Positions 35,675-44,792 are shown, counted from the first letter of the stretch. The stretch is 64,000 bases of DNA from Peteryoungia wuzhouensis (GCF_003205195.1 NZ_QJRY01000004.1:248001-312000); one strand, 5' to 3'. Notes: generated from the sequence alone by a model not told the origin. Program-made: numbers and translations.

Positions 35675-35962
35675 TCAGCTCTTGCGCACGTCGTTCCATT
35701 CCGGATGACGATCCATCTGCGCCTTCATGAAAGGGCAGAGGGGAATGATCTTCCAGCCGCCCTCGCGGGCAGCCTCGACTGCATGCTGGGCCAGCGCCTG
35801 GCCGACGCCCTTGCCGCGCAGTGAATCGGGTACTTGCGTGTGGTCGATGATAATCAGTGTCGGCGAAGCGCGGGAAAACGTCATTTCCGCCGGCTCCGAA
35901 ATGCCTTCGACTTGGCCTAAATACCGTCCGCCCGAGGCGTGTTCTTCAGCTGCAATCTGCAT
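35675..35962 (-). CDS. Small GNAT-family N-acetyltransferase
   Basis: A 95-residue YjdJ-type Gcn5-related acetyltransferase (Acetyltransf_CG). The acetyl-CoA pyrophosphate motif LRGKGVGQALAQHAVEAARE and the C-terminal IIPLCPFMKAQMDRHPEW are diagnostic. GAGGA precedes ATG 35962. Family members are short like this one; the substrate is unknown. Divergent from the PqiA-domain gene. Confidence 0.85.
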   Translation of the reverse strand: MQIAAEEHASGGRYLGQVEGISEPAEMTFSRASPTLIIIDHTQVPDSLRGKGVGQALAQHAVEAAREGGWKIIPLCPFMKAQMDRHPEWNDVRKS

Positions 35963-36025
35963 GTCAGGTCCTCGTGTTGCCGCGATCTCTGGCTTCTGAT
36001 TAACATCTGTGGTCGTTCGGCGGCA

Positions 36026-36529
36026 ATGCAACGGCGCGTGACACAGCGTTCAGGATGGAGGGGCTTGTTGTCGATCTGGTCGAGAGCAGTGCTGCTCGTT
36101 TTCGCGCCCGCCTGTCTGGCGCTCGGGGTGACGCTGCCGCTGATGCGGTTCGAAAGCTTCTACATTCTGAAGCGCGAAGCTTCCCTGATCGAGATTGTTG
36201 CCGCGCTCTGGACGGGAGGCGACGCCGCACTGTCAGTGCTGGTGGCGCTGTTCTCGATCGTCTTTCCCCTCGCCAAGCTCGTGCTGGTTGCCGGGGAGAA
36301 CCTCGCACCCAAGCGTGACCTGGCGTCCGGCTGGATCGGGCGTCTTGTGCCGCATCTGGCGCGCTGGTCGATGATGGACGTGCTTTTGGTCGCAATCGTC
36401 ATCTTCGCAGCCAAGACCAGCGGGCTGACGGAGGCCTTTACCCAACCCGGGCTCTGGCTCTATGCGGGGTCGAGCCTGATGGTCGCCTTGCTGCACCACG
36501 CGCCGAACGCGACCGGCGACAACGAGTAA
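36026..36529 (+). CDS. Paraquat-inducible protein A (PqiA) domain protein
   Basis: A 167-residue inner-membrane protein with four hydrophobic helices, equal to one PqiA domain. Typical elements are LALGVTLPLMRFESFYIL and IVFPLAKLVLVAGENL followed by the KRDLASGWIGRL loop. PqiA/YebS proteins work with MCE proteins in lipid transport, but no mce gene is adjacent here. ATG 36026 is chosen over the frame that overlaps the divergent GNAT gene. Confidence 0.82.
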   Translation: MQRRVTQRSGWRGLLSIWSRAVLLVFAPACLALGVTLPLMRFESFYILKREASLIEIVAALWTGGDAALSVLVALFSIVFPLAKLVLVAGENLAPKRDLASGWIGRLVPHLARWSMMDVLLVAIVIFAAKTSGLTEAFTQPGLWLYAGSSLMVALLHHAPNATGDNE

Positions 36530-36614
36530 AACCGGCAGGCGGGGCCATGCCGGTTTCGTGATGGGTCTTTTTCTGAAAAATCTTGGCGTACCGGGCCAGC
36601 CGGTACAAAACAGA

Positions 36615-36890
36615 TTAATGGCGATACTGCTGGATGCGGGTGGTGCGCAGGCCGGGGAGGCCATGGTCGTTGATCGAGGACTGCCAGGAGAGGAATTCCT
36701 CGACTGTCAGCGTATAACGATCGCAGGCTTCTTCGAGGCTCAACAGGCCACCACGCACAGCCGCGACAACCTCTGCCTTGCGGCGGATCACCCAGCGGCG
36801 TGTGTTGGCCGGCGGAAGATCGGCAATTGTCAGAGGGCTGCCATCGGGGCCGATGACATATTTAACTCGTGGGCGGATCATTTCGGTCAT
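36615..36890 (-). CDS. sciP: CtrA inhibitor SciP (DUF1153)
   Basis: A 91-residue helix-turn-helix protein of the DUF1153 family. In Caulobacter SciP binds CtrA and represses CtrA-dependent transcription in G1. The diagnostic core is YVIGPDGSPLTIADLPP, then NTRRWVIRRKAEVVAAVRGG and the helix-turn-helix LSLEEACDRYTLTVEEFLSW. Length is normal. A near-consensus CtrA box lies 54-68 nt upstream (36944-36958), matching the known CtrA activation of sciP in Caulobacter. Same neighbourhood as ctrA and chpT. Confidence 0.92.
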   Translation of the reverse strand: MTEMIRPRVKYVIGPDGSPLTIADLPPANTRRWVIRRKAEVVAAVRGGLLSLEEACDRYTLTVEEFLSWQSSINDHGLPGLRTTRIQQYRH

Positions 36891-37291
36891 TGGACTCTCT
36901 ATACAAACTCAAGACCACACATCCGCATACTAGGAGCTATGCTTTAAAATTTGCCTAAGCAGGTTGTAAGCATTTGATAATAATTTCTCATTGCGTTCGT
37001 CGGCGAGATTCGTCCGAATCCGGCCTTACGCTGCGTAAAGTTGCGGCAAATGCATGGGAGTTATGCACGCTTCCCCGGTAGTCGCAGAGCGCAATTCGTG
37101 CGAAACGGGGGCGAGAATGCCTTGGACGTCGTTCATTTGAACCGTCTGCATTCATTTTCTCCCCTTGCTGACGGTATCTACCCCGCAAGATCGGCGACAG
37201 GCCCGACTGATAGCTGTTCCGTATTGGAACGATTCTTTGTCCATGCACATGCCAATTCCGGCCGGACGTTCATCCGGTCGAAAGGAGTTCG
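36891..37291. other. 401-bp sciP/LuxR divergent intergenic region
   Basis: Contains a candidate CtrA box near sciP (36944-36958), an AT-rich stretch (36940-36995) and the leader of the LuxR-type gene. Its Shine-Dalgarno AAAGGAG lies just before 37292. I see no convincing ORF and no RNA gene. Confidence 0.6.
36944..36958. promoter_or_regulatory. Candidate CtrA-binding box upstream of sciP
   Basis: TTAA-AATTTGC-CTAA matches TTAA-N7-TTAA at seven of eight positions with correct spacing (read from the sciP strand as TTAG-N7-TTAA). It is 54 nt upstream of the sciP start codon. Confidence 0.5.
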
Positions 37292-38032
37292 ATGTTTAGG
37301 CCGACTGAAGTGGCACGGCGCCACGATTTGGGTGCTCATGCCGAGATGACGGGGAACGACGCAGGATCGTCCGATTCCTTCGCGCGCGAGCTCGTCGCGC
37401 TGGGGCGCGCCTATGACTTCGACCACTGTCTTCTGGCGCGCTTTCCGAAGGCCGATAGCCCGGAATTCTCGGCCAACCTGCTCGCGGCATCCTGGGCCGA
37501 CGAATTGCGCCTTGCCTATGAACATGCGGAGATCTTTGCCGGCAGCCTTCTGGTGCAGCAATTGAAGCAGACGGCGCTGCCGATCTTTTCGGTGGACAAT
37601 CTGTTTCTGAGCAGTGCGGCGTCAGAAGCCCGCAATCCGGTTGCGGCCCTGTTCGAGCAGCATGCGCCATCAGGTCATCTCGCCTTCAGCCTGCACGACC
37701 GGCACCAGACGCAGTATATCCTCGTCTATTCCGGGCGGGCCACCAAACCGCGCCGGGAAGATATCGCCATGATGCAGCTCAGCGCGATGGAACTCATCGA
37801 TCGCGGCGTGGAAAGTCTCGTGCCGCGGCCCGGCCCGAGGGAAAAGCTGTCGGCGCGGGAAATCGAGTGCCTGCGTTGGTCGGCGGCGGGGAAAAGCAGC
37901 GACGAGATCGCCATCATTCTCGACATTTCGAGCCACACGGTGGTCAGCTATCTGAAGAGCGCCATGCGCAAGCTGGAGGCGGTGAATCGCATGCAGGCGG
38001 TTGCTCGTGCCTGCCGCTACCGCCTTCTTTGA
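37292..38032 (+). CDS. LuxR-family transcriptional regulator
   Basis: A 246-residue protein. The N-terminal half (about 20-170) resembles the autoinducer-binding fold of LuxR proteins. The C-terminal LuxR helix-turn-helix (about 185-246) reads KLSAREIECLRWSAAGKSSDEIA and ISSHTVVSYLKSAMRKLEA. AAAGGAG precedes the ATG. No luxI-type synthase is nearby, so it would be an orphan (solo) regulator or a VisN/VisR-like one. Ligand unknown. Confidence 0.85.
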   Translation: MFRPTEVARRHDLGAHAEMTGNDAGSSDSFARELVALGRAYDFDHCLLARFPKADSPEFSANLLAASWADELRLAYEHAEIFAGSLLVQQLKQTALPIFSVDNLFLSSAASEARNPVAALFEQHAPSGHLAFSLHDRHQTQYILVYSGRATKPRREDIAMMQLSAMELIDRGVESLVPRPGPREKLSAREIECLRWSAAGKSSDEIAIILDISSHTVVSYLKSAMRKLEAVNRMQAVARACRYRLL

Positions 38033-38056
38033 CGCCGGTTTCCAATCATCATCCTC

Positions 38057-38090
38057 ACAAGGGCGTCGCCACAAGCGGCGCCCTTGTTCT
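38057..38090 (+). terminator. Probable terminator after the LuxR gene
   Basis: A stem of 13 pairs including one wobble: ACAAGGGCG/CGCCCTTGT (38057-38065 with 38079-38087) plus inner CGC/GCG, loop CACAA. The T tract is interrupted (GTTCTTTG), so strength is uncertain. It lies between convergent genes. Confidence 0.5.
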
Positions 38091-38102
38091 TTGTCGCGCC
38101 GA

Positions 38103-39125
38103 TCACAACAGGAAGACGCAAAGCTCCGTGCGTCCGTATCCGAACTGATACTGCGCCGCGTTCGCGTGACGCAGCGCCAGCGTATCGCCCGCGTCGAGCC
38201 AGACGAGCATCGTTACCCCTGAAGTGCCGGCCGATCCGCTGTGACTGGCGATGTCACTCGCACCATTGCGGCTGACATGCAGCTGATGGGCGGCATCGTC
38301 GGACGACACCGTGAGTGCCATGAGATAGTAGCCGGAGGCGGGTACGACCAGCGGCTTGCCATGGCCAGAGGCAAGGGGGCTGCCGAGCGCCATGTCTCCG
38401 CCGGAGAGATGCAATGTGTCGAATCCCGTAAAGCTTCCTGCGGCGGGCGTGAAGGTGGCCGGTGCCAAGGCCGCGCGGGCCAGTGGTCGCTGGTCATGGT
38501 GGACATAACCCTCCGGCGAGATCCCGATCGCCTGGCGCCAGCCGGTCACGTCTCCATACATCTTGAAGGAGAAGCGGTCTTCGCCGGCCAGACCCATTTC
38601 GGTGCGGGCCTGCCAGTTGGACTGGAGGATGATGCTCGCGGTGTCGCCGGTCGAAGCCTTGTTGATCGACAGGCGGTGGCTGTCGCCCGCATGGTTGAAG
38701 AGGCTGCCGGGCGACTGAACCAGCAGCCGGTTGTAGGCGTCTGCGGTGCCGGATATGCCGAGCCGGTCGAGGCTGAGCGCCTCGGGCAGGGCAGGGGTCT
38801 GCCAGTCGCTGCCGTCGAAGATCTTCACTGTTGCGCTGTCGCGGAAGACGGCCTGCCAGCCCGCCTGCGGGACAATGAAGGTCCAGGCGCCATCCTGGCG
38901 CACGGCAAGCGTGCCGTCATGGCCGGCAAAGGCTGCCGTACCCGGCCCAGGGATCCACAGGGTTTCGCCCCCGGCCGGACTTGCCGGCGGATCGACGCTC
39001 TCGCCATCGATGACGAGTTGGACCACGGCGTCGAGCCGCAGCAGGGCTTCATTGTGGGTCACGTGTTTCTGCGCCTGTGCGGGCAGGATGAACGGCAGTT
39101 CAAGGCGGGTGGTGGTGTCTGGCAT
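38103..39125 (-). CDS. DUF2793 domain protein (phage/GTA tail-associated type)
   Basis: A 340-residue protein. Residues 1-95 form the DUF2793 domain (LELPFILPAQAQKHVTHNEA.., then GETLWIPGPGTAAFAGHDGT and a C-terminal FIVPQAGW). The C-terminal region (about 200-340) is Ser/Gly/Ala-rich with beta-strand character (ASGYYLMALTVSSDD) like a carbohydrate-binding or tail-fibre domain. DUF2793 genes usually lie in prophage or gene-transfer-agent clusters. No other phage gene is present here, so it is an isolated copy. Function unknown. Confidence 0.8.
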   Translation of the reverse strand: MPDTTTRLELPFILPAQAQKHVTHNEALLRLDAVVQLVIDGESVDPPASPAGGETLWIPGPGTAAFAGHDGTLAVRQDGAWTFIVPQAGWQAVFRDSATVKIFDGSDWQTPALPEALSLDRLGISGTADAYNRLLVQSPGSLFNHAGDSHRLSINKASTGDTASIILQSNWQARTEMGLAGEDRFSFKMYGDVTGWRQAIGISPEGYVHHDQRPLARAALAPATFTPAAGSFTGFDTLHLSGGDMALGSPLASGHGKPLVVPASGYYLMALTVSSDDAAHQLHVSRNGASDIASHSGSAGTSGVTMLVWLDAGDTLALRHANAAQYQFGYGRTELCVFLL

Positions 39126-39254
39126 CGGCTTCTCTCCACTGTTTCCGGCTGCGGGATGCAGCAGCGGTGATCGAGGGAGAAGTATGAGGCCGCCTTGAAG
39201 GTGGGGGATGAAATTGCATCGCCTTCGTTGATTTCATTCTGGAAATTCCAAAAT

Positions 39255-40058
39255 TCATCCCCGCTTTTGCGCGTCCGCCCAGGCGATGAAGTTTGGGTTG
39301 GCGAAGGGCGCGTCTTCCTGGCTGTGCTTGCCATAGAGAAGCGGTGTGCCGTTTGTCGTCAGCGTCAGGCCACCGGCGGCGCGCAGAACAGCGTCGCCTG
39401 CGGCCGTATCCCATTCCATCGTGCGGCCGAAGCGGGGATAGATATCGGCTTTTCCCTCAGCCAGCAGGCAGAATTTGAGCGAGGAACCGACGGCCCGGCG
39501 ATCGGGAATGCCGGCCTCGTCGATGAAGGCCATGGTCGCTTCGCTGTTGTGCGAGCGGCTGACCAGGGCGCATGGGGCGGGCGGGCGCAGGCGGGTGCGA
39601 ATGGGGCGCCGTTCCGTGACGCCGTAGCCGGGGGCGATCGTCAGCCGTTCCGCCGCACCGTCCGCGCCGAGATAGGCGCTGCCGAGGGCCGGTGCGTAGA
39701 CGACGCCTGCAATCGGCACCCCGTCCCGGACGAGCGCAATGTTGACAGTGAAGTCGTCATGGCCGCCGATGAATTCGCGCGTGCCGTCGAGCGGGTCGAC
39801 GAGGATGAAGGTGCCGCCGGAGATGTCGGGCAGGCGACCGGCGGCGACTTCCTCTTCGGCGACGACAGGGATGTCCGGCAGGTCCTTGGAAAGCGCGGTG
39901 AGAATTATGCGCTCGGCCGCTTCATCGGCCTCCGTCACCGGCGTCTTGTCGCCCTTGAGGCGAATGTCCGGGCCGGCGCTGTAGATATCGAGAATGACCG
40001 GCCCAACGGACAGGGCTGCCTTTTCGAACAACGTCAAGATCTCCGTCATCGCAGGCAT
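39255..40058 (-). CDS. cysQ: 3'(2'),5'-bisphosphate nucleotidase CysQ
   Basis: A 267-residue inositol-monophosphatase-fold enzyme that removes the 3'-phosphate of PAP from sulfate assimilation. Metal-binding motifs are intact: VVAEEE, DPLDGTREFIGG and WDTAAGDAVLRAAGG. The basic residue pattern KGDKTPVTEAD is typical of CysQ. GGAG lies about 7 nt before ATG 40058; the much longer open frame is an artefact. Divergent from soxB over 225 nt. Confidence 0.9.
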   Translation of the reverse strand: MPAMTEILTLFEKAALSVGPVILDIYSAGPDIRLKGDKTPVTEADEAAERIILTALSKDLPDIPVVAEEEVAAGRLPDISGGTFILVDPLDGTREFIGGHDDFTVNIALVRDGVPIAGVVYAPALGSAYLGADGAAERLTIAPGYGVTERRPIRTRLRPPAPCALVSRSHNSEATMAFIDEAGIPDRRAVGSSLKFCLLAEGKADIYPRFGRTMEWDTAAGDAVLRAAGGLTLTTNGTPLLYGKHSQEDAPFANPNFIAWADAQKRG

Positions 40059-40154
40059 TTCATTCTCCTCGGGGCATTTTTTCTGGTGCGCATCCTTCGA
40101 TGTAGAGCGCGAGACACCACTTGTGAAGCTGCGTGATTGCCTGCCGCAAGTGGC

Positions 40155-40195
40155 TGCGACTTTCGTGCTGCACTGCGGCCAAACCTGTGTCGCAT
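40155..40195. promoter_or_regulatory. Candidate operator: TGCGAC ... GTCGCA elements upstream of soxB
   Basis: TGCGAC at 40155-40160 and its complement GTCGCA at 40189-40194, the latter inside TGTCGCAT (40188-40195). They lie about 90-130 nt upstream of soxB. The same octamer occurs twice upstream of the dimethylglycine-dehydrogenase-like gene (49930-49994), suggesting a shared regulator. Confidence 0.35.
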
Positions 40196-40283
40196 GTCTC
40201 AAACAGCATAGATTTTGTCCTGATCGCGCTTGCTCTTTGTGACGCCTATGCGAATGTGCAGCGACATTTGCAGAGGTTGTTCG

Positions 40284-41537
40284 ATGCGTTATTCCGCCCT
40301 TTCGATCTTCCGCCAGGCGCTTTCCGGCAACCGGAACTGGGCGCCGATGTGGCGCGAGCCGCAGCCGAAACCGCATTACGACGTCATCATCGTCGGTGGC
40401 GGCGGGCATGGGCTGGCGACCGCCTATTACCTTGCCAAGGAATTCGGCATCACCAATGTCGCCGTCATCGAGAAGGGCTATCTCGGCGGCGGCAATGTCG
40501 GGCGCAACACCACCATCATCCGCTCGAACTACATGCTCGAGGGCAACGAGCCCTTTTACGAGATGTCGATGAAGCTGTGGGAAGGCCTGGAACAGGACTT
40601 CAACTACAATGCCATGGTTTCGCAGCGCGGCATCGTCAATCTCTTTCATTCCGACGGCCAGCGCGACGCCTATGCGCGGCGCGGCAATGCGATGATGATG
40701 CATGGGGTGAAGGCCGAGCTGCTCGACCGCGAGCAGGTGCGCCAGATGATGCCTTATCTGAACTTCGACCATGCGCGCTTCCCGATCATGGGCGGTTTGC
40801 TGCAGCGGCGCGGTGGTACGGCCCGCCATGATGCGGTGGCCTGGGGCTATGGGCGCGGTGCCGACGAGCGCGGCGTGGATCTCATTCAGCAGTGCGAAGT
40901 GACCGGCATCCGCCGCGACGACCTCGGCCAGGTGACCGGCGTCGAGACGACGAAGGGTTTCATCGGCTGCAACAAGCTGGCGCTGGCGACCGCCGGCCAT
41001 ACCTCCGTCACCGGGAAGATGGCGGGGCTCGACCTGCCGATCGAGACACATGTGCTGCAGGCCTTCGTGTCGGAAGGCATCAAGCCCGTGATCGACAATG
41101 TCATCACCTATGGCGCGGGACATTTCTATATCTCGCAGTCCGACAAGGGCGGTTTGGTCTTCGGGGCCGACATCGACTACTATTCTTCTTACGCCCAGCG
41201 CGGCAATCTCGCGACCGTCGAGCATACGATCGAGGAGGGGGTCTCGCTGATCCCCGGACTGTCCAGGGTCCGGGTGCTGCGCGCCTGGGGCGGGGTGATG
41301 GACATGTCGATGGACGGCTCGCCGATCATCGACCGCACGCCGATCGACAATCTCTACCTGAATTGCGGCTGGTGTTACGGCGGCTTCAAGGCGACGCCGG
41401 CGTCCGGCTTCTGCTTTGCCCATCTGATCGCCAAGAACGAACCCCATCCCGTGGCCCGCCTGCTGCGCCTCGACCGCTTCGAGCGCGGCTTTGCCGTCGA
41501 CGAAGGCGGCAAGGGTCCCCAACCGAACCTGCATTGA
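40284..41537 (+). CDS. soxB: Sarcosine oxidase beta subunit
   Basis: A 417-residue flavoprotein of the heterotetrameric sarcosine oxidase, which oxidises N-methylglycine to glycine with transfer of the methyl group to tetrahydrofolate. The FAD motif is IIVGGGGHGLATAYYLA (about 35-51). The motif ARHDAVAWG (His182) corresponds to the histidine that carries covalent FMN. AGAGG sits 7 nt before ATG 40284. First gene of soxBDAG; the next gene starts 10 nt after it. Confidence 0.96.
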   Translation: MRYSALSIFRQALSGNRNWAPMWREPQPKPHYDVIIVGGGGHGLATAYYLAKEFGITNVAVIEKGYLGGGNVGRNTTIIRSNYMLEGNEPFYEMSMKLWEGLEQDFNYNAMVSQRGIVNLFHSDGQRDAYARRGNAMMMHGVKAELLDREQVRQMMPYLNFDHARFPIMGGLLQRRGGTARHDAVAWGYGRGADERGVDLIQQCEVTGIRRDDLGQVTGVETTKGFIGCNKLALATAGHTSVTGKMAGLDLPIETHVLQAFVSEGIKPVIDNVITYGAGHFYISQSDKGGLVFGADIDYYSSYAQRGNLATVEHTIEEGVSLIPGLSRVRVLRAWGGVMDMSMDGSPIIDRTPIDNLYLNCGWCYGGFKATPASGFCFAHLIAKNEPHPVARLLRLDRFERGFAVDEGGKGPQPNLH

Positions 41538-41546
41538 GACATCGCC

Positions 41547-41828
41547 ATGGCCAGCCTGATTACCTGTCCGCATTGCGGCGTCCGTCCCAAGGAAGAATTC
41601 AGCATTCGCGGCGACGCGAGCCCGGTCCGTCCGGCGCCCGGTGCACCCGACGAAGCGTGGGTGCGATACGTCTTTCTTCGCGACAATCCGAAGGGCCGGA
41701 TTGTCGAGCACTGGCACCACACGGCCGGCTGCCGGCGCTGGCTGGTGGTCGAGCGCGACAATGCTGGGAGCCACGAGGTCTATAGCGTGACCGATGCGAG
41801 CACCTATGCGAAGGAGGGCGCACGATGA
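41547..41828 (+). CDS. soxD: Sarcosine oxidase delta subunit
   Basis: A 93-residue zinc-binding subunit. The Zn ligands appear as Cys7-x2-Cys10 (CPHC) and His58-x3-Cys62 (HTAGC), the family pattern. Its stop overlaps the soxA start (ATGA). Confidence 0.95.
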   Translation: MASLITCPHCGVRPKEEFSIRGDASPVRPAPGAPDEAWVRYVFLRDNPKGRIVEHWHHTAGCRRWLVVERDNAGSHEVYSVTDASTYAKEGAR

Positions 41829-44782
41829 GTGGTTTCAGGCTTTCCTCCGGCGGGCTCGTCAATCGCGCCCGGACCCTTTCCTTCTCGTTCGATGGTCAGA
41901 CCTATACCGGTTTCGAAGGCGATACGCTGGCCTCTGCCCTGATCGCCAATGACCAGCTTCTGGTCGGACGTTCGTTCAAATATCACCGCCCGCGCGGCAT
42001 CGTGACGGCGGGTGCGGCCGAACCGAATGCACTTGTCACGATCGGCAAGGACGGTCGCACCGAGCCCAATACCCGCGCCACCGTGGCCGAACTCTATCAG
42101 GGGCTCGAAGCCAACAGCCAGAACCGCTGGCCGTCGCTGAAATACGATATCGGCTCGGTCAACAGCCTGTTGTCGCCGTTCCTTTCGGCCGGCTTCTACT
42201 ACAAGACCTTCATGTGGCCGAAGGCCTTCTGGGAGAAGGTCTATGAGCCCGTTATCCGCAGGGCTGCCGGTCTGGGCAAGACGCCGTTCCTGCCCGATCC
42301 CGATCGCTACGAGAAGGCCTGGGCGCATTGCGACCTCCTGGTGATCGGCGCCGGTCCGGCCGGATTGATGGCGGCGCGGGCTGCCGCGCGGGCGGGACTG
42401 CGCGTGATCCTGGCGGATGAGGGTTTCCGGCTTGGCGGATCGCTGCTTTCCGAGCGCGTCACCGTCGGCGGCGTACCGGCGGCCGAGTATGCGGCGTCTG
42501 TCGTCGAGGAGTTGAAGAGCCTTTCCAATGTCACGCTGATGCCGCGCACCACGGTGTTCGGCTGGTATGACGACAATGTCTTCGGTGCCGTCGAAAAGGT
42601 GCAGAAGCATGTCGCACAGCCGACCAGCGAACTGCCGGTCGAGCGCGTCTGGCGCATCGTCGCCAAGCGGGCGATCCTCGCTTCGGGTGCGGAAGAGCGG
42701 CCGCTGGTCTTCGGTGGCAATGACAAGCCTGGTGTGATGACCTCTGGCGCCATCAGGACCTATCTCAATCGATACGGCGTGGCCGCCGGCCAGAACGTCG
42801 CGATCTTCACCAATGGCGGTGCGGGTTATCGCACGGCGGCCGATCTGGTCGCTGCCGGTGTTGGCGTTGCAGCTGTCATCGACGGGCGGACGAACTCCTC
42901 TGATGTTGCTCCATCAGGCGTCCGGGTGATCCGTGGCGGCTCCGTCATCGACACCAAGGGATATTACCGGATCAAGGGTCTGATCGCCGAACGTGTCGGC
43001 CACCAGGAAGAAATCGCCTGCGATGCGCTCGCCATGAGCGGCGGCTATAGCCCGATCGTGCATCTCGCCTGCCAGCGCGGCGCCAAGCCCACTTGGTCGG
43101 AAGATCATCAGGCGTTCCTGGCGCCCGATGTGGGGCAGGGGCTGCGGATCGCCGGCTCGGCTGCCGGTCATGTCTCGCTTGCCGCCGTTTTGCGCGATGG
43201 CGCTGACAAGGCGCATGAGGCGATCGGCGATCTCGGTCGTCTCGTCGGCACGGTCGACGTGCCCGAGGTTGAGGGCGAATATGACGCTTCGTTCGCGCCG
43301 CTCTGGTGTGTGCCGGGCGCCAAGTCCAAGGCCTTCGTCGACTTCCAGAACGACGTGCATGTGAAGGACCTGAGCCTTGCCCAGCGCGAGGCCATGGGCC
43401 ATGTCGAGCATACCAAACGCTACACGACCGGCGGCATGGCGACCGATCAGGGCAAGCTCGGCAATATAGCTACGATCGGCATCATGGCCGGCATGCGCGG
43501 CGTATCGCCTGCCGAGATCGGCACCACGACCTTCCGGCCCTTCTACACGCCCGTGTCCTTCGGGGCGATGGCGGGCACCTCGCGCGGTGAACATTCGCGG
43601 CCGGTGCGCACCTCGCCGCTGCATGGCTGGGCGAAGAAAAACGGGGCAGTCTTTGTCGAATCCGGTGTCTGGTATCGCTCCTCCTGGTTCCCGCGCGATG
43701 GCGAGAAGACCTGGCGCGAGGCCGTTGACCGCGAAGTGCTGAATATCAGGGCCAATGCCGGCATCTGCGATGTTTCGACGCTCGGCAAGATCGAGATCTT
43801 CGGCAAGGATGCGGCGGAATTCCTCAACCGCGTCTATTCCAACGCCTTCCTGAAGCTGCCTGTCGGCAAGGCCCGCTACGGGCTGATGCTGCGCGAAGAC
43901 GGGATGATCTACGACGACGGCACGACGAGCCGGTTGTCGGACGAGCATTTCTTCATGACCACCACGACCGCCTATGCCGGCGAGGTGATGACGCATCTGG
44001 AATTTTGCGCCCAGGTTCTCTGGCCGGATCTCGAGGTGCGCTTCGTCTCCTCCAGCGATCAGTGGGCGCAGATGTCGGTCGCGGGACCCAAGGCTCGCAT
44101 CATCCTCGAACAGATCATCGAGGACGATATCTCCGACGAAGCCTTCCCCTTCCTCTCGGCGCGCGAAGTGCTGCTCAAGGGCGGCTTGAAGGCGCGGCTC
44201 TTCCGCATCTCCTTTTCCGGCGAACTCGCCTTCGAAGTGGCGGTGCCGGCCAATTACGGTGAGGCCGTTGCCGATGCGATCATGGCGGCCGGCAAGCCGC
44301 ATGGCATCTGCGCTTACGGTGTCGAGGCGCTGAACGTGCTGCGCATCGAAAAGGGCTTCATCACCCACAGCGAAATCGATGGACGCACGACGCCCGACGA
44401 TGTGGGTCTGGGCAAGATGTTCTCGACGCAGAAGCCTGATTTCATCGGCAACCGGCTGTCGAGCCGCTTCGGCCTGACCGCTGCCGACCGTCCGCAACTC
44501 GTCGGCCTAAAGCCGGTCGATCACGACAAGGCGTTCAAGGCGGGCGCGCATCTGCTCAAGGAAAACATCCGGCCGTCGACCCATAACGATCAGGGCTGGG
44601 TGTCCTCCGTCTGCCATTCGCCGACGCTCGGCCACACGATCGGCCTTGCCTTCCTGAAATCCGGCCGCGAGCGGCTGGGCGAGAAGATCGTCGTCTGGGA
44701 CGGCTTGCGCGGTTCGGAAGTGCTGGCCGAGGTCGTCAGCCCTGTCTTCTACGACCCCGACAACAAGAAACTGAATCTGTGA
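41825..44782 (+). CDS. soxA: Sarcosine oxidase alpha subunit
   Basis: A 985-residue subunit. The N-terminal ferredoxin-like domain (about 15-110, without Fe-S cysteines) has the motif TYTGFEGDTLASALIAND. The NAD-binding domain carries VIGAGPAGLMAARAAARAG (about 175-193), and the C-terminal GcvT folate-binding domain (about 600-985) binds tetrahydrofolate that accepts the methyl group. Length is typical. It overlaps soxD and is 10 nt from soxG. Confidence 0.96.
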   Translation: MSGFRLSSGGLVNRARTLSFSFDGQTYTGFEGDTLASALIANDQLLVGRSFKYHRPRGIVTAGAAEPNALVTIGKDGRTEPNTRATVAELYQGLEANSQNRWPSLKYDIGSVNSLLSPFLSAGFYYKTFMWPKAFWEKVYEPVIRRAAGLGKTPFLPDPDRYEKAWAHCDLLVIGAGPAGLMAARAAARAGLRVILADEGFRLGGSLLSERVTVGGVPAAEYAASVVEELKSLSNVTLMPRTTVFGWYDDNVFGAVEKVQKHVAQPTSELPVERVWRIVAKRAILASGAEERPLVFGGNDKPGVMTSGAIRTYLNRYGVAAGQNVAIFTNGGAGYRTAADLVAAGVGVAAVIDGRTNSSDVAPSGVRVIRGGSVIDTKGYYRIKGLIAERVGHQEEIACDALAMSGGYSPIVHLACQRGAKPTWSEDHQAFLAPDVGQGLRIAGSAAGHVSLAAVLRDGADKAHEAIGDLGRLVGTVDVPEVEGEYDASFAPLWCVPGAKSKAFVDFQNDVHVKDLSLAQREAMGHVEHTKRYTTGGMATDQGKLGNIATIGIMAGMRGVSPAEIGTTTFRPFYTPVSFGAMAGTSRGEHSRPVRTSPLHGWAKKNGAVFVESGVWYRSSWFPRDGEKTWREAVDREVLNIRANAGICDVSTLGKIEIFGKDAAEFLNRVYSNAFLKLPVGKARYGLMLREDGMIYDDGTTSRLSDEHFFMTTTTAYAGEVMTHLEFCAQVLWPDLEVRFVSSSDQWAQMSVAGPKARIILEQIIEDDISDEAFPFLSAREVLLKGGLKARLFRISFSGELAFEVAVPANYGEAVADAIMAAGKPHGICAYGVEALNVLRIEKGFITHSEIDGRTTPDDVGLGKMFSTQKPDFIGNRLSSRFGLTAADRPQLVGLKPVDHDKAFKAGAHLLKENIRPSTHNDQGWVSSVCHSPTLGHTIGLAFLKSGRERLGEKIVVWDGLRGSEVLAEVVSPVFYDPDNKKLNL

Positions 44783-44792
44783 GGATCCTGCC

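Noticed and set aside
38103..39125. Prophage remnant
   Set aside because: Only one phage/GTA-type gene is present; no integrase, terminase, capsid or attachment repeats are nearby.
39255..41774. One 839-residue protein containing CysQ
   Set aside because: The part before residue 573 is antisense to soxB and soxD and lacks a domain; the CysQ start with a Shine-Dalgarno is at 40058.
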